Under the pieces are notes generated by a model. It was not told the DNA's origin. It did not search any database and worked only from the letters and a program-made list of their open reading frames with translations. The translations under genes and the position numbers were made by a program. From Bromus sterilis (taxonomy: Eukaryota > Streptophyta > Magnoliopsida > Poales > Poaceae): a DNA stretch of 64,000 bases. The stretch's first letter is position 1, and each line of letters opens with the position of its first letter. Positions 41,366 through 54,731 of the stretch are shown here, in pieces. The stretch spans positions 290,553,501 to 290,617,500 of the forward strand of contig OX465599.1 in assembly GCA_950022295.1 (NCBI GenBank), read 5' to 3'.

Positions 41366-42448
41366 ATGCGGCGTGGTGAAGGCAGCCAATCTGGTGATGA
41401 CGACACCCCTCGTCGTCGATCCGCCAGGCAAGCTGGATTGTCACCCGAGCATCTACCACCTCATCCGCCACAAGCACCAACCCCAGACCAGATCATGAGA
41501 ATGTTTGAAGAAAGGAGGAATCAGGATCTCATGGAACTGCTGAGAGGAATGCAGAATATTGTGGGACATAATCGGAATCAAGGGTCACGCTCCAAGTTGT
41601 CAGATTTTCAGCGCGCCCGTCCACCAGACTTTAACGAAGCCAAAGACCCCCTTGATGCAGATGATTGGTTAAGGACTATGGAAAAGAAACTAGAGATAGC
41701 ACGCTGTGATGAGGAAGACAAGGTCCCTTTTGCTACCCAGTACCTTGAGGGTTCCGCCGCCATTTGGTGGGACAACACCAAGGCTATGTGGCCCGCAGGA
41801 GAAGACATCACATGGGAAAGGTTCAAGGAGAAGTTCCGCACCTATCACATTCCTTCCGGAGTGTTGAAGACCAAGCAGAGGGAATTCCTTTCTCTCACCC
41901 AAGGCAGCATGACAGTGAGCGAGTACCTGAACAAGTTCAACCATCTGGCAAGGTACTCCATCCATGACGTGAGCACTGAAGAAAGGAAGGTGGACCGCTT
42001 TCTTGGAGGACTTAGTCCCACTCTTCGCTGTCAGCTCAGCATGCTAGACTTTCCAGACTTCCAGACTCTGGTCAACAAGACACTCATTGCAGAACGTGAG
42101 TACAAGTCTGTCATCGAGCTCAAGGCGGCATATGATGACCGCAAGAGGAAGTATGAAGCAAAGAAAGCCCCATATGAACCCTCCGCTCAGAAGCCACGTG
42201 TGGTACAAGCCGCTTCCCAACCCGCCCCAACGGACTTTAAGCCCTCGTGGAACAATGGCAATGCCGCAACTAGCAAGCCGGCAGTCCAAGGGAAGCCCTT
42301 TGTCAGCAACCAAGTGAGGGAAGATTGTATGCGGAACGGTACTTGTTTCAACTGCGGGAATCCAGGACACTACGCCAAGCAGTGCACCAACAAGACGGGG
42401 AAACTGGCACCGCAAGTCAACATGGGAGGCCAGAACAACTACCGCTAG
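41366..42448 (+). CDS. gag: gag of element H
   Basis: I take ATG 41366 as the start because it follows the acceptor-like TTTATAG and gives an N-terminus (MRRGEG) like those of the related gag proteins; the frame itself is open from 41288. It encodes 360 residues. Core motifs: RARPPDFNEAKDPLDADDWL, YLEGSAAIWWDN, WERFKEKFRTYHIPSG, EFLSLTQGSMTVSEYLNKF and FLGGLSPTLRCQL. A CCHC zinc knuckle, CFNCGNPGHYAKQC, lies near the end. The TAG at 42446 probably replaces a Gln or Arg codon, since the frame continues directly into protease in the same phase. Gag assembles virus-like particles. Confidence 0.85.
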   Translation: MRRGEGSQSGDDDTPRRRSARQAGLSPEHLPPHPPQAPTPDQIMRMFEERRNQDLMELLRGMQNIVGHNRNQGSRSKLSDFQRARPPDFNEAKDPLDADDWLRTMEKKLEIARCDEEDKVPFATQYLEGSAAIWWDNTKAMWPAGEDITWERFKEKFRTYHIPSGVLKTKQREFLSLTQGSMTVSEYLNKFNHLARYSIHDVSTEERKVDRFLGGLSPTLRCQLSMLDFPDFQTLVNKTLIAEREYKSVIELKAAYDDRKRKYEAKKAPYEPSAQKPRVVQAASQPAPTDFKPSWNNGNAATSKPAVQGKPFVSNQVREDCMRNGTCFNCGNPGHYAKQCTNKTGKLAPQVNMGGQNNYR

Positions 42449-43658
42449 GCCCGAGTCAACCACATCTCGGCCGAAGAAGCCCGCGAGTCCCCCGACGTAT
42501 TCGTTGGTATGTTTCCTATAAATAACATACCCGCGACTATTCTATTTGATTCTGGGGCAACCGATTCATTTCTTTCATGGGGCTTTGCCACCCAATTTTT
42601 TTTTCCATTTCTTTTCTGGATGAACCGGTGGTGGTCAAAACCCCTGGAGGAATGCTCAGGGCAAGCACGGTATGCAAGGATCTGGAAATAGAGATATATG
42701 GGGTCAAGTTCCCGGCCACTCTGATGCTGCTGGAATTAAAAGGGATTGATACAATAATCGGCGTTGATTGGCTCACCCAACATGACGTTCATCTCGCCTT
42801 CAAGACCAGAATAGTGAGTTTGGTAAACCCAGAAGGGAAAGCAACCCGATTCACTGCCGTGGGAGTGCCACGCAAGAAGGAGGTAACCGTGTGTCAGGTC
42901 ACCACAACAGAGATGAGCAAAATACCAGTGGTCGGGGAATTTCCAGATGTATTTCCAGAAGAGTTGCCAGGAATGCCACCAGACAGAGAACTGGAGTTTG
43001 CTATTGAGATTGTCCCCAGTACAGCCCCAATATACAAGAAGTACTACCGAATGCCATCCACCGAACTGGTCGAGTTGAAGAAGCAGCTGGATGAACTATT
43101 ACAAAAGGGGTATATCCGCCCCAGCACCTCACCATGGGGATCGCCCGTATTGTTCGTCAAGAAGAAGGATGGTACTCTGCGGATGTGTGTTGACTACCGC
43201 CCGCTAAATGAAGTCACCATCAAGAACAAGTACCCGCTGCCCGCATTGATGATTTGTTTGATCAACTGAAGGGAGCCCAAGTGTTCTCTAAGATAGATCT
43301 CCGCACCGGCTATTATCAGTTGAAGATCCGGAAGGAAGATATTCCCAAGACGGCATTCACCACCCGATATGGCCTATATGAATTCACGGTCATGTCGTTT
43401 GGGTTGACGAATGCCCCAGCTTACTTCATGGGGATGATGAACAAAGTCTTCATGGATTTCTTGGACAAATTTGTGGTGGTGTTCATTGATGACATACTCA
43501 TATACTCCAAAAATGAAGAAGAGCATGAGCAACATCTCCGTGTTATACTGGGACAACTGCGAGCTCACCGCCTTTACGCCAAGTTCAGCAAATGCGAGTT
43601 TTGGCTAAAGGAGGTAGGATTTTTGGGGCACATCCTAACAGCACAAGGTGTGGCAGCC
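42449..43658 (+). pseudogene. pol: protease and RT fragment of element H
   Basis: Protease begins in the gag frame ([25 protein letters not shown], with the normal DSGA site). A frameshift lies in a run of T residues near 42594-42602, and another, one missing C, near 43243. RT is visible through [45 protein letters not shown] and the catalytic FIDD ([13 protein letters not shown]) to [11 protein letters not shown]. There the sequence jumps into LTR sequence, so the rest of RT, RNase H, integrase and the chromodomain have been deleted. Confidence 0.85.
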
Positions 43659-44609
43659 CCTGCCAGACACGTTTGCACAGCAGTGGCAGCCCCCAGTGCA
43701 CGAGTGCACGGGGTGAGCATGCGCACTGTCGGCCATACGCGCGCTCTGGCCATGCCAGTGGCAGTGCCCGTGGCCTGGCCGCCAGGGGCACCTCGCACAC
43801 CGAGCGCCCTAAGACGCGTCTCCTTGTCCACGAGCTCTGCAGAGCCTCGGCTCGACACCTCACCCAGCCCAGTGCCACGCAGGCCGCCGGAAGCTCGCCG
43901 TCGCCGCATTGTTCGTCCGCCGCAGACCCACGGGCCGCCACTGTACCAGCACGCTTGCCGTCCTAGCCGTGGCTGCTTCCGCGCATCGTGCTCCACCCCT
44001 GCAAGCCTGCGCAACACCTCTTTGCCCCTCACGCCGTTGATAGCCATCTGTCCCGGCAATCCAGAGCCGCAGAGCTGCCGCCGACGACCAGTCCCGTCGC
44101 CCCAACAACGCAGAGCTTCAGGACAAGCCTGCCCCCACTGCAGCGACGCCACCGCCTCCGCAAACCTCGCCGAAGCATCTTATCCCCTCGGCAGTTCGCC
44201 TGGCGCCATTGCTGCTCGGTCCGACGACGCCCGCACATGAACCCCGGTGAGCTCTAGAAATTAGAGCCCCCGGCTCGTCTCAGACCACAGCTACCACCCC
44301 CACCTCACTCGAATTGCGCGCAAGCAAAAAAGAAGCCCGCCGGGGAGGTCCTGGCACGAGATCCTCGCCGGAGCTCGCCGGAAGGAGCTCCACCTTCGCC
44401 CCCTTCCTCTGGTGCTCCCAGGGCACAACCCCCTCTTTCCTTAGCCTTCTTTCTCTCTGGCATAGCTAACCCGCCGCTCGCCGTGGTCCATCTTGCAGTG
44501 TAGCTTGACCCCTACGACCTCCCTCCGCCGCCGTCCACTGGAGAAGAAGACCCCCTCGCCGTCCAACCACCATTCGCCAAGCTACGGGTACGGGCAGAGC
44601 CTCCTCACC
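43659..44609 (+). repeat. 3' LTR of element H, first part
   Basis: It matches 38620-39403 of the 5' LTR, including GGGGTGAGCATGC.CACTGTC and GAACCCCGGTGAGCTC. From about 44445 it continues with sequence missing from the 5' LTR. It ends at TCACC (44605-44609), the left TSD of solo LTR G1. Long frames on both strands (43574-44240) come from the GC-rich block and, on the plus strand, from read-through of the truncated RT. Confidence 0.85.
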
Positions 44610-47600
44610 TGTCGGGACCCGGGGTTAGCGTATGCAAGTACAATTAAGACATAGTCATATGGAGAGCCGAGAACCGCACCCACTTGTCTAAGCAGACAAG
44701 GCCAAGCACTGAACATTCTCGGAAAGCATCGTACGTGAGGGGCATCCCATCCAGGCCGGATGATCAACTGAGATGGGTCCTCATCGTCCGCACACAAGTC
44801 AAATGATATGGGTGGTGAACTCCCATATTCAAAGACAAGTCGCCTCAACCATACTACTGACTATCTCAAAACTCTTACATAGACTTACTCCAGCCCGATC
44901 ACTTAGTTGGGGTCTAGGGCGGGCTCGATCATACCACAAAGTGTGCACGAGACGGAGTCTCGAGCAATCGCATCGCGATGCCCCAAGCTGCGCACATCTA
45001 AGGGCCACTTGGTGTATGAAAGACCGCCAGCCAGAACACAACTAAGGTCTCGAAAACCCATACAAAGACATGCATGTTATAAACATACACGCAGCACACA
45101 TGCCTTGTATGAACAGCAGGTACCATTCCAATTCTCTACATAGTGTACATTTTATTTATAACTCTTATAGAGTGCACACAGAGATCACATACATGTGATC
45201 CAACATTACATTAAAGCGGAAGCAAATTATGTCTGAGTACAGTCAAGTTTAACAAATGGCTTAAGAAGCCTTATTTAAACAGAAAGCCCTCCACGAGGGA
45301 ACCAGTCGTCTGACTGGGACTAGACTAGATGGTCTTCAGTCGTCCAGCTCGATGAAGAAGCCACATTCGGGGTCAGTGGCATCATCTAAAACATAGATTA
45401 AGCAAACGTGAGTACAAAGTCGTACTCAGCAAGACTTACATAGGAGCTATACTACTCATGCACATGTATCAAGGTAAAGGGAGGTGGGGTTCACTTGCAG
45501 AAGTGCCAGCTTTGACTTGCCTAGTCCTGAACTACGAGTACCAGACTTTGAGGTAAGAAGCGTACACGAGTCCACTACTTTCTCCAACCAATTACACCAC
45601 TATGGTGCCTTCCTCGACTTCCCCTCGAGAAAGCACGCCATAGCACTCACACTTATCTTGGTGTGTTTTAGAAGTATCCGGTTCAAGTTATCTAATAATC
45701 AAGCTAAGCTTTCCAAGCAGTCCATAACCGCAGACGCGACTATTCGAATAGTTTTGTTAACCTTGCAAGGGTGTACCGCTACACACACATGATCATCATT
45801 TACCGCCTTTGATCTCGACACCATTCAAGGGGTGCCAGCGAGGATGCTCACCACAACTGTTACCTCATAGCCGATCTAGTCCGAGAAAGCCGCCTACTTG
45901 GGTTGGTTACCACAATCGTGAACCCGGCCGGTTTACCGAAGTGGACCCAAGTGATGTGTGCGTGGTGCATAAGCCGGTCTCGGAGGAGCCGTTCTCTCAC
46001 TTAGCAACCAGGCCACAGACCTACGAGAACTCTGAACTATTGCGACATCTGGACATCGAAAGGGATGAGTTAGTAAGTTGAGAGGGGTCAGTGAGCCCAA
46101 TGTGTGGTTGTACTCTTCATCTTGGATCACCACACAAGAACTCGTACTAGGGCGGTGTTCAACGAGACAACCCACTGTGTACTCCTACACAGCCTCTCAT
46201 CGTTCACCTTGTATTAGGGTCGATTCACCAACACTTTTCTACCAACATCAACATGATCATTCCCATCCCGACTCACATCACAGTAACAACATGGTAACAT
46301 ACTAAGCATGCAATAAGCAGTAACATTGCAGGGGCCACATGATATCAACCAACTCCTACATTTTCTAGGATTGTGGTTTGCTTACTACTGTGACAAAATG
46401 ATAGGTCATGCAAAGGAATGGGTTCATCTATGCGGTAGAATCGTAACATGGTGATCATCCTAAACAATGCATAAGCGAGACATCAGAGGGAAGTGGGATT
46501 TTATCGACATGATCAATGGGGGTTTGCTTGCCTTGCTGACGAGGTTCGGGTTCTGGGTCTTCAACGGAGGTTTCAACCTCTTGCTCCGGTTCCACCTCTA
46601 CTCGACAAACAAAGCACGAAGTAGCAATCAATATGAATGCAATGCTCAAGAACATGAATGAATGTTGAAACTTGAAGTATAAGTTTTGATGTGTGAGGCA
46701 ATTCCATTTAAGTGGAGTATATTGCATTTGAAATGCAAATTCAAACTCCACATTTGAATTCAACATTAACCAAGTTGTATGTGATATAGTTTGATCATTT
46801 TGAAACAACTCCAAATGTGTATGATATGCCTCTGATGTGTGATTGAAATGTAGCATGTTGCCATGGTTCAAGTTGCAAAAATATTTGATTTGAATTTGAT
46901 TTAATTCCATTTAAATCAAATAGCAAATGCTACTGATCACATTTTAAATTCAACTCAAATAGAGTTGAAAGTTACATATTTGGAAAGATAATTTTCTCCT
47001 GATCATTTTTCATATATTATTTGTCCAATTTGGAGTTAACATGAATTTTCTATGAATTTCCGAAGTTTGAGGTATTTTTTGGAATTTCTTTAATTCAAAT
47101 AATCTCTGGAAATTCATTTAACTGATTTATTGCGCAAGTGCTGACGTCAGGGGGGGGGGGCTGACATGTGGGGTCACCTTGTCAGTGACTGGGTTAACTT
47201 AACCCGTGGGTTAAATTAATCCAGTGGCTTAATTAAGCCACTAGGCCCACTGGTCAGTGACCCAGGGGGTCATTAGCCGAGTAATTAACGGGGGGGTCTG
47301 GCTAACTCACCGGCGGCTAAACGCCGGCGACTGGAGCCACGGCGGCGCTGCACGGGAATGGGCTAGGGGCCACGGGAGGCCACGGGGAGGACACCAATGG
47401 ATGCAGCAGCTTCGTCCGCGTCTTCTGGAGGCAACAAGGGGTCACGGGGTGGTCGGGAGCGACGACGGCGACGACTCCGGCGGCAACAGAACGGCGGAGA
47501 GGTCGTAGTTGAAGTTGTAGTGCACGGTTTGGGCTGAGTTCGCATGCGTTCGAAAGCTAGAGTCACTGGGAGTCAAACGCGCGCGCTGGACGCGATGATG

Positions 47601-48690
47601 GGGCACAGGGGCGACCTCATCGTCGTCCATGGCGGCGACGTGCTTCGGCATCCATGGCGAAAACGGATAGAGCGGTCGCGGGGTGCTGGAAGCTTAGGGG
47701 AAACACTCAGTAGCTCACCGCGGTTCGAACGGAAGCAACGGCAAGCTTGGGGAGGCTTCAACGGCGGCGAATCAACGGCGGCGAGCTCGCGGGTCCAGCG
47801 AGAGGTTGAAGACGATGGCGTCGGCTCGGGGAGGAATTAGGGCTCCAGCTCCTGCTTGAAGACGAAGTCGAGGACGAGGAGCACGGTGGACTTTATGGCT
47901 TGAGCCCTAGGGCACGGTGGCCACGTCGTCCACCGCGGTGCGCACCGGTGAGGCTTCGGGCGGCGACGGATTCGAGCACGGGAGGAGGAGGAGGAAGCTC
48001 TGGAGGGGGGGAATGGACTAGGGCGGCCGCGGGGAGTCTCCTGACGCGAGAAGAGGCCACGGGGAGGCCTGGAAGCTCTCGGCGGCGACGTGGCGTCTCC
48101 GGCTAGCTCGGTGGCATTCCACCGAGCAGCTTGGAGGCGCGGGACGGGGAAGAAGACGCCGCTTCCCCTGTGGGCCGGCTGGGCTGGGGTGGGCCGGCTT
48201 CGCCTGGGCGTCTGGTAAGGTTTCTGCTTCCTTTTCTATTTTTCTTTTCTGTTTTCTCTTCTGACATTTGTTCTGTTTAGCTAAATAAAATAGCTAAACA
48301 TTTTATTAAATGCTGAAAACTTTTATGTGGCCTCATAATAATATAGACTAGCCACTCATAAACTTTCAACATTTTTAAAATTCAAATAATTTGAATCTTA
48401 AATCAAATAGGGGTATTTCTTTAATTCCAAGGCACTGTTTGAATATTTGAAAATCTATGAGCATGGGATGGGTCCCACATCACTTGATATGTGATCACAC
48501 TCATTTATAAGACTTTTCAAAATTCTAACATGAATCTTTGGAGAAGATTTTTATCTGGCCTTTTGAATTAATTCATCTGTGGGGGGGTTCCTTCTCCCAT
48601 TTTGATTTTGAAGTTGAATTTCCTTTGAAAATTTGACATGATGCAAGGTTACTTTGATCCTAGCACATTACCTAACAGAGGGTTCTGACA
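44610..48690 (-). mobile_element. Solo LTR G1 (D family)
   Basis: A 4,081-bp solo LTR in reverse orientation: TGTCGGGACCCGGGG at the left, GGGTTCTGACA at the right. TSD TCACC is at 44605-44609 and 48691-48695. The two flanks are the two halves of the H 3' LTR, so this is a genuine insertion that later recombined between its LTRs. It keeps the 54-bp GTAAGT...TTTTAG segment (45386-45439, reverse) and the GC-rich block (47330-48200). Confidence 0.9.
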
Positions 48691-48695
48691 TCACC

Positions 48696-50668
48696 CAGCC
48701 CCTTCTAGCCGTGCACTCCTCCGTCGCCAGGGAGGCCTCGCCGCCGGTGAACGCCGTTGCCGGAGCCCGCCCTGCTCTGTTCTGCCCCTCCCCCTCTAAA
48801 CCTGCCAGGGCTGGCCCACTGGCAGCCTCACAGGCCAGCCCACGGTACGAGTGGAGGCGTATTCCCTAGAATACGCCTTCGACGTGGCCACCCCCTGGAA
48901 AATCAATTAAATTCATTTTTAATTATTTAAAAATGGATTTTGACCAAACTTTGACCATGAATAACTCCTAAACCACAAGGCCAAATGAGTTGATTCTTTT
49001 TGCTAAATTTTTGTCTTGATCTCCTCTTTAAGTTGGCAAAGTTTGAGGGCTTGACTCCCCGTGTAGGTCCACTGGACAGAGAAATGATGCATTGGACCTA
49101 AATTGCTTTGCCACTTTTATTTTATTGCAGAAGTTGACCAGGAGCTTGCAAGAGACCAGGAGTTCCAGGACACTCCACTTGACCAAGGCAAGCCACAATA
49201 TTCTGGTCATGAGGAGCTTGAGTTGGATTCTGTTCATTTGAAGCCTTAGCTTGGTTTTTATGCTTGATTTAATTTGCTAATTAAATTGTTACTGCCATGC
49301 CAAGTGAAATATTGATTCATGCCATGTTCTCTGATCATTTCCATGTCACTATAAGATTCACATCTTGGTCATGGTAGATAAGTTATGAAGAAGGTGTGCA
49401 TATTATGTTCATATAGATCATGTCATGCCATGTTAGTTATCTTACCTTTGATTCATGCCATGTTACCGTATTGCATGCTCATGTTAAGACAAAAATGTTG
49501 TTATGCTCATACACCTAATCTGAACGTTGACCAAGTGCCACCGAACCGAGCTCTTTTTCGTGCAGCCACATTTTCCTGTGCGGGTAGGCCTTGATGCGGT
49601 CTACCGGTGGGCATTCCTTACGCGTATTCACCAAAGTGGGAGGGGTACGCGCGGCAGTTGCCTTGGCCGGGTAAACGGCGGTAGCCTTGACAGCTAGTAT
49701 TGTTATGGGTACCCGTCCCCATTTGGGACAAGTTTGGGCCACGCGATGGTTGGAGCCATGCGATGGTCAGTGTCGGGATGACACCGGGCTACCCAGGACA
49801 TGACTTGTGTAAGTATGTCGGTGATGCGGTAAGGGGGACACGCGGTATACCGGTCTCGTTGGGGATGTCTAGCTCACTACTCACGGGGCTGGTTCCAAGG
49901 ATCCTGTGGGACAGGTTCCGGGGGTTTTGAGCGGAGGAGGAACTCCATGTGTGGTGAAAGTGCACAAACTCTATAGAGTCAAAATCTATTCGAATAGCCG
50001 CGTCCTCGGTCATGGGACACAGTTCGTACTAGGTCACATGAGGTCAACAAGAATTTGGCAATAGTAATCTTAAAATGTTGAAATGGTTGAACCGTTTGGT
50101 AAGTGGTCATGAGGTGACCCGGTATCAAGTCGGGAGGACTCGATGGTAAGACTCGTGGTCACGTGGTGATCGTAAGTTGTGGACTATGCACTAAAGTTTA
50201 ACTTGGTATGCACTCATACTTACCATGTTTATAATCATGCCCTGTTCATATGTGCTCTTTATGTCTTGATTATTGTGTGCTTGCAAGTACATTCAATGTA
50301 CTGACCTAGAGTGTCATGCCAGATGCAGGAGAAGCTGCACCGGAAGAGTTGATTATGCCGTATTTCGCGAACTAGGCCGTGTCCCAGCAGTGTCCCGGTG
50401 GAATGGAGCTCCATCACCCCGTCGTTCCGCTGCCGTAGTGTTCTTCGTCAAAGAGAGGCCTGAGACGTGACATAAATAATGTACATAGAGTTGGCGCAAA
50501 CCCTGTGCCGCCATGCCTTGAAGTAGTTTGTATCCTCGAACTGTTGTATCCGCATGTATCATAAATGAAGCGGTCGTTTCTATACCAATATGTTGAACAT
50601 TGCCAAAAGACTTGATCTCTGGGCTGGCAATGTAAGGTAAACCGGTCGCTCTGATCCGGGGTGCCACA
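48696..50668 (+). repeat. 3' LTR of element H, second part
   Basis: After the G1 duplication the H LTR continues to GGGGTGCCACA at 50668. The first 1.8 kb is absent from the shortened 5' LTR. The last 175 bp match 39405-39579 closely. No coding content. A GC-rich block at 48700-48850 is followed by AT-rich sequence, and 49500-50040 is moderately GC-rich. Confidence 0.85.
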
Positions 50669-50681
50669 AGAGGCTTCATCC

Positions 50682-53600
50682 TGTCGGGACCCGGGGTTAG
50701 CGTATGCAAGTACAGCTAAGACATAGTCATATGGAGAGCCGAGAACCGTACCCACTTGTCTAAGCAGACAAGGCCAAGCACAGAACGTTCTCGGAAAGCA
50801 TCGTACGTGAGGGACATCCCATCCAGGCCGGATGATCAACTGAGATGGGTCCTCATCGTCCGCACACAAGTCAAATGATATGGGTGGTGAACTGCCATAT
50901 TCAAAGGCAAGTCGCCTCAACCATACTATCGACTATCTCAAAACTCTCACATAGACTTACTCCAGCCCGATCACTTAGTCGGGGTCTAGGGCGGGCTCGA
51001 TCATAACACAAAGTGTGCACGAGACGGAGTCTCGAACAATCGCATCGCGATGCCCCAAGCTGCGCACATCTAAGGGCCACTTTGTGTATGAAAGACCGCC
51101 AGCCAGAACACAACTAAGGTCTCGAAAACCCATACAAAGACATGCATGTTATAAACATACACGCAGCACACATGCCTTGTATGAACAGCAGGTACCATTG
51201 CAATTCTCTACAAAGTATACAATTTTATTGATAACTCTTATAGAGTGCAAACAGAGATCACAAACATGTGATCCAACATTACAACACAAACGGAAGAAAA
51301 TTATGTCTGGGTACAGACAAGTTTAACAAATGGCTTAAGAAGCCTTATTTAAACACAAGCCCTCCACGAGGGAACCAGTCGTCTGACTGGGACTAGACTA
51401 GTTGGTCTTCAGTCGTCCAGCTCGATGAAGAAGCCACCTTCGGGGTCAGTGGCATCATCTAAAACATAGATTAAGCAAACATGAGTACAAAGTCGTACTC
51501 AGCAAGACTTACATAGGAGCTATACTACTCATGCACATGTATCAAGGTAAAGGGAGGTGGGGTTCACTTGCAGAAGTGCCAGCTTTGACTTGCCTAGTCC
51601 TGAACTACGAGTACCAGACTTTGAGGTAAGAAGCGTACACGAGTCCACTACTTTCTCCAACCAATTACACCACTATGGTGCCTTCCTCGACTTCCCCTCG
51701 AGAAAGCACGCCATAGCACTCACACTTATCTTGGTGTGTTTTAGAAGTATCCGGTTCAAGTTATCTAATAATCAAGCTAAGCTTTCCAAGCAGTCCATAA
51801 CCGCGGACACGGCTATTCGAATAGTTTTGTTAACCTTGCAAGGGTGTACCGCTACACACACATGATCATCATTTACCGCCTTTGTACTCGACACCGTTCA
51901 AGAAGTGTCGGCGAGGATGCTCACCACAACTGTTACCTCATAGCCGATCTAGTCCGAGAAAGCCGCCTACTTGGGTTGGTTACCACAATCGTGAACCCGG
52001 ACGGTTTACCGAAGTGGACCCAAGTGATGTGTGCGTGGTGCATAAGCCGGTCTCGGATGAGCCGTTCTCTCACTTAGCATCCAGGCCACAAGCCTACCAG
52101 AACTCCGAACTATTGCGACATCTGGACATCGAAGGGGATGAGTTAATATGTTGAAAGGGGTCAGTGAGCCCAATGTGTGGTTGTACTCTTCATCTTGGAT
52201 CACCACACAAGAACTCGTACTAGGGCGGTGTTCAACGAGACAACCCACCATGTACTCCTACACAGCCTCTCATCGTTCACCTTGTATTAGGGTCGATTCA
52301 CCAACACTTTTCTACCATCATCCACATGATCATTCCCATCCCGACTCACATCACAGTAACAACATGGTATCATACTAAGCATGCAATAAGCAGTAACATT
52401 GCAGGGGCCACATGATATCAAACAACTCCTACATTTGCTAGGATTGTGGTTTGCTTACTACTATGACAAAATGATAGGTCATGCAAAGGAATGGGTTCAT
52501 CTATGCGGTAGAAACGAAGCATGGTGATCATCCTAAACAATGCATAAGCGAGACATGAGAGGGAAGTGGGATTTTATCGACATGATCAATGGGGGTTTGC
52601 TTGCCTTGCTGACGAGGTTCGGGTTCTGGGTCTTCAACGAAGGGGGCAGCCTCCTGCTCCGGTTCCATCTCTACTCGACAAACAACAAGCAAAGTAGCAA
52701 AGTAAATACAATGCACAATCACATGATGGAAGTTTGAATCTTGATGTACATGCTTTGATGTGTAAAGTAATTCCATTTAAATGGAGTATATTGCAAATTG
52801 AATTGCAAATTCAAACTCCACATTTGAATTCAAATTAACCAAGTTGCATGTGACATTGTTTGATCATTTTGAAACATCTTCAAATGTATAAGATATGCCT
52901 CTGATGTGTGGTTGAATTATAACATAAAACCATGGTCCAAGTTGCAAGATCGTTGGATTTGAATTTGAATTAAATTCAAATAAACCAAATGACATATGCT
53001 ACTGGTCCCAATTTAAATTCAACTGAAACATAGTTGAAAGTTGCATATTTGGAAAGATAATTTTCTCCTGATCATTTTTCATATATTATTTGTCCAAATT
53101 GGAGTTAATATGAATTTTCTATGAATTTCCAAAGTTTGGGGTATTTTCTGGAATTCTTTTAATTCAAATAATCTCTGAAAATTCAATAAAATGATTTATT
53201 GCGTCAGCTGACATGTGGGTCCAGGGTGTCAGTGACTGGATTTAATTAACCCGTGGGTTAAATTAATCCAGTAGCTTAATTAAGCCACTGGGCCCACTAG
53301 TCAGTGACCCAGGGGGTCATTAGGCGAGTGATTAAGGGCTAATCCACCGGCGGCTAGACGCCGGTGGCCTGGCCACGGCGGCGCACTCGCCGGAATCTGC
53401 TAGAGGCCACGGGAGGCCACGGGGAGGACACCAATGGATGGAGCAGCTTCGTCCGCGTCGAGAGGAAGCATCAGGGGGTCATAGGGAGGTCGGGAGCGAC
53501 GACGGCGACGACTCCGGCGGCAACAGAACGGCGGCGAGGTCGTAGTTGACGTTGTAGTGCACGGTTTGGGCTGAGCTCGCGTGCGTTCGAAACCTAGAGT

Positions 53601-54726
53601 CACTGGGAGTCAAACGCGCGCGCTGGACGCGATGATGGGGCACAGGGGCGACCTCATCGTCGTCCATGGCAGCGACGTGCTTCGGCATCCATGGCGAAAA
53701 CGGATAGAAGGGTCGCGGGGTGCTGGAAGCTTAGGGGAAACACTCAGTAGCTCACCGCGGTTCAAACGGAAGCAACGGCAAGCTTGGGGAGGCTTCAACG
53801 GCGGCGAATCGACGGCGGCGAGCTCGCGGGTCCAGCGAGAGGTTGAAGACAATGGCGTTGGCTCGGGGAGGAATTAGGGCTCCAGCTTCTGCTTGAAGAC
53901 GAAGTCAAGGACGAGGAGCACGGTGGACTTGCTGGCTTGAGCTCTAGGGCACGGTGGCCACGTCGTCCACGGCGGTGCGCTCCGGTGAGGCTTCGGGCGG
54001 CGACGGATTCGAGCACGGGAGGAGGAGGAGGAAGCTCTGGAGGGGGGGAATGGACGTGGCATGCTCCAGGGCGTCTCTAGGTGCGAGAAGAGGCCACGGG
54101 GAGGCCTGGAAGCTCTTCGACGACGACGTGTCGTCCCGGCTAGCTCGGTGGCATTCCACCGAGCAGCTTGGAGGCGCGGGACGGGGAAGAAGACGTCGCT
54201 GCCCCTGTGGGCCGGCTGGGCTGGGGTGGGCCGGCTTCGCCTGGGCGTCTGGTAAGGTTTCTGCTTCCTTTTCTATTTTTCTTTTCTGTTTTCTCTTCTG
54301 ACATTTGTTCTGTTTAGCTAAATAAAATAGCTAAACATTTTTTAAAATTCTGAAAAAATTTATGTGGCCTCATAATAATATAGACTAGCCACTCATAAAG
54401 TTTCAACATTTTTAAAATTCAAATAATTTGAATCTTAAATCAAATAGGGGTATTTGATTAATTCCAAGGCACTGTTTGAATATTTGAAAAATCTATGAGC
54501 ATGGGGTGGGTCCCACATCACTTTATATGTGATCACACTCATTTATAAGACTTTTCAAAAATCTAACATGAATTTTTGGAGAAGATTTTTATCTGGCCTT
54601 TTGAATTAATTCATCTGGGGGGGGTTCCTTCTCCCATTTGCTTTTGAATTTGAATTTCCTTTGATTTCTTTCATGAATGCAAAGTGCAAAAGACCCTAGC
54701 ACATTACCTAACAGAGGGTTCTGACA
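50682..54726 (-). mobile_element. Solo LTR G2 (D family)
   Basis: A 4,045-bp solo LTR in reverse orientation with TSD CATCC at 50677-50681 and 54727-54731. The flanks on both sides belong to the gag of element F. It begins only 13 bp after the end of element H (five of these are the H TSD). It is very similar to G1 throughout and carries the same 54-bp segment at 51459-51512 (reverse). Confidence 0.9.
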
Positions 54727-54731
54727 CATCC

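Larger units (their letters stand above)
37978..50668 (+). mobile_element. Element H: Tekay/Del-like retrotransposon with large deletions
   Basis: Bounded by TGTGACACCCTG at 37978 and GGGGTGCCACA ending at 50668, with TSD AGAGG at 37973-37977 and 50669-50673. It contains a 5' LTR (37978-39579), iMet PBS, ORF0, gag, protease and part of RT, then jumps at about 43659 into the 3' LTR. Solo LTR G1 is inserted in the 3' LTR. The 3' LTR lacks its first roughly 640 bp, and the 5' LTR lacks about 1.95 kb that the 3' LTR keeps. As both outer ends and the TSD are intact, these are later deletions. The full LTR would have been about 3.6 kb. Confidence 0.85.

Noticed and set aside
45484..45792. 102-codon ORF in G1, repeated in G2 at 51557-51865
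   Set aside because: It is antisense to the LTR and conserved only because the two solo LTRs are nearly identical; the D and I LTRs do not keep it.
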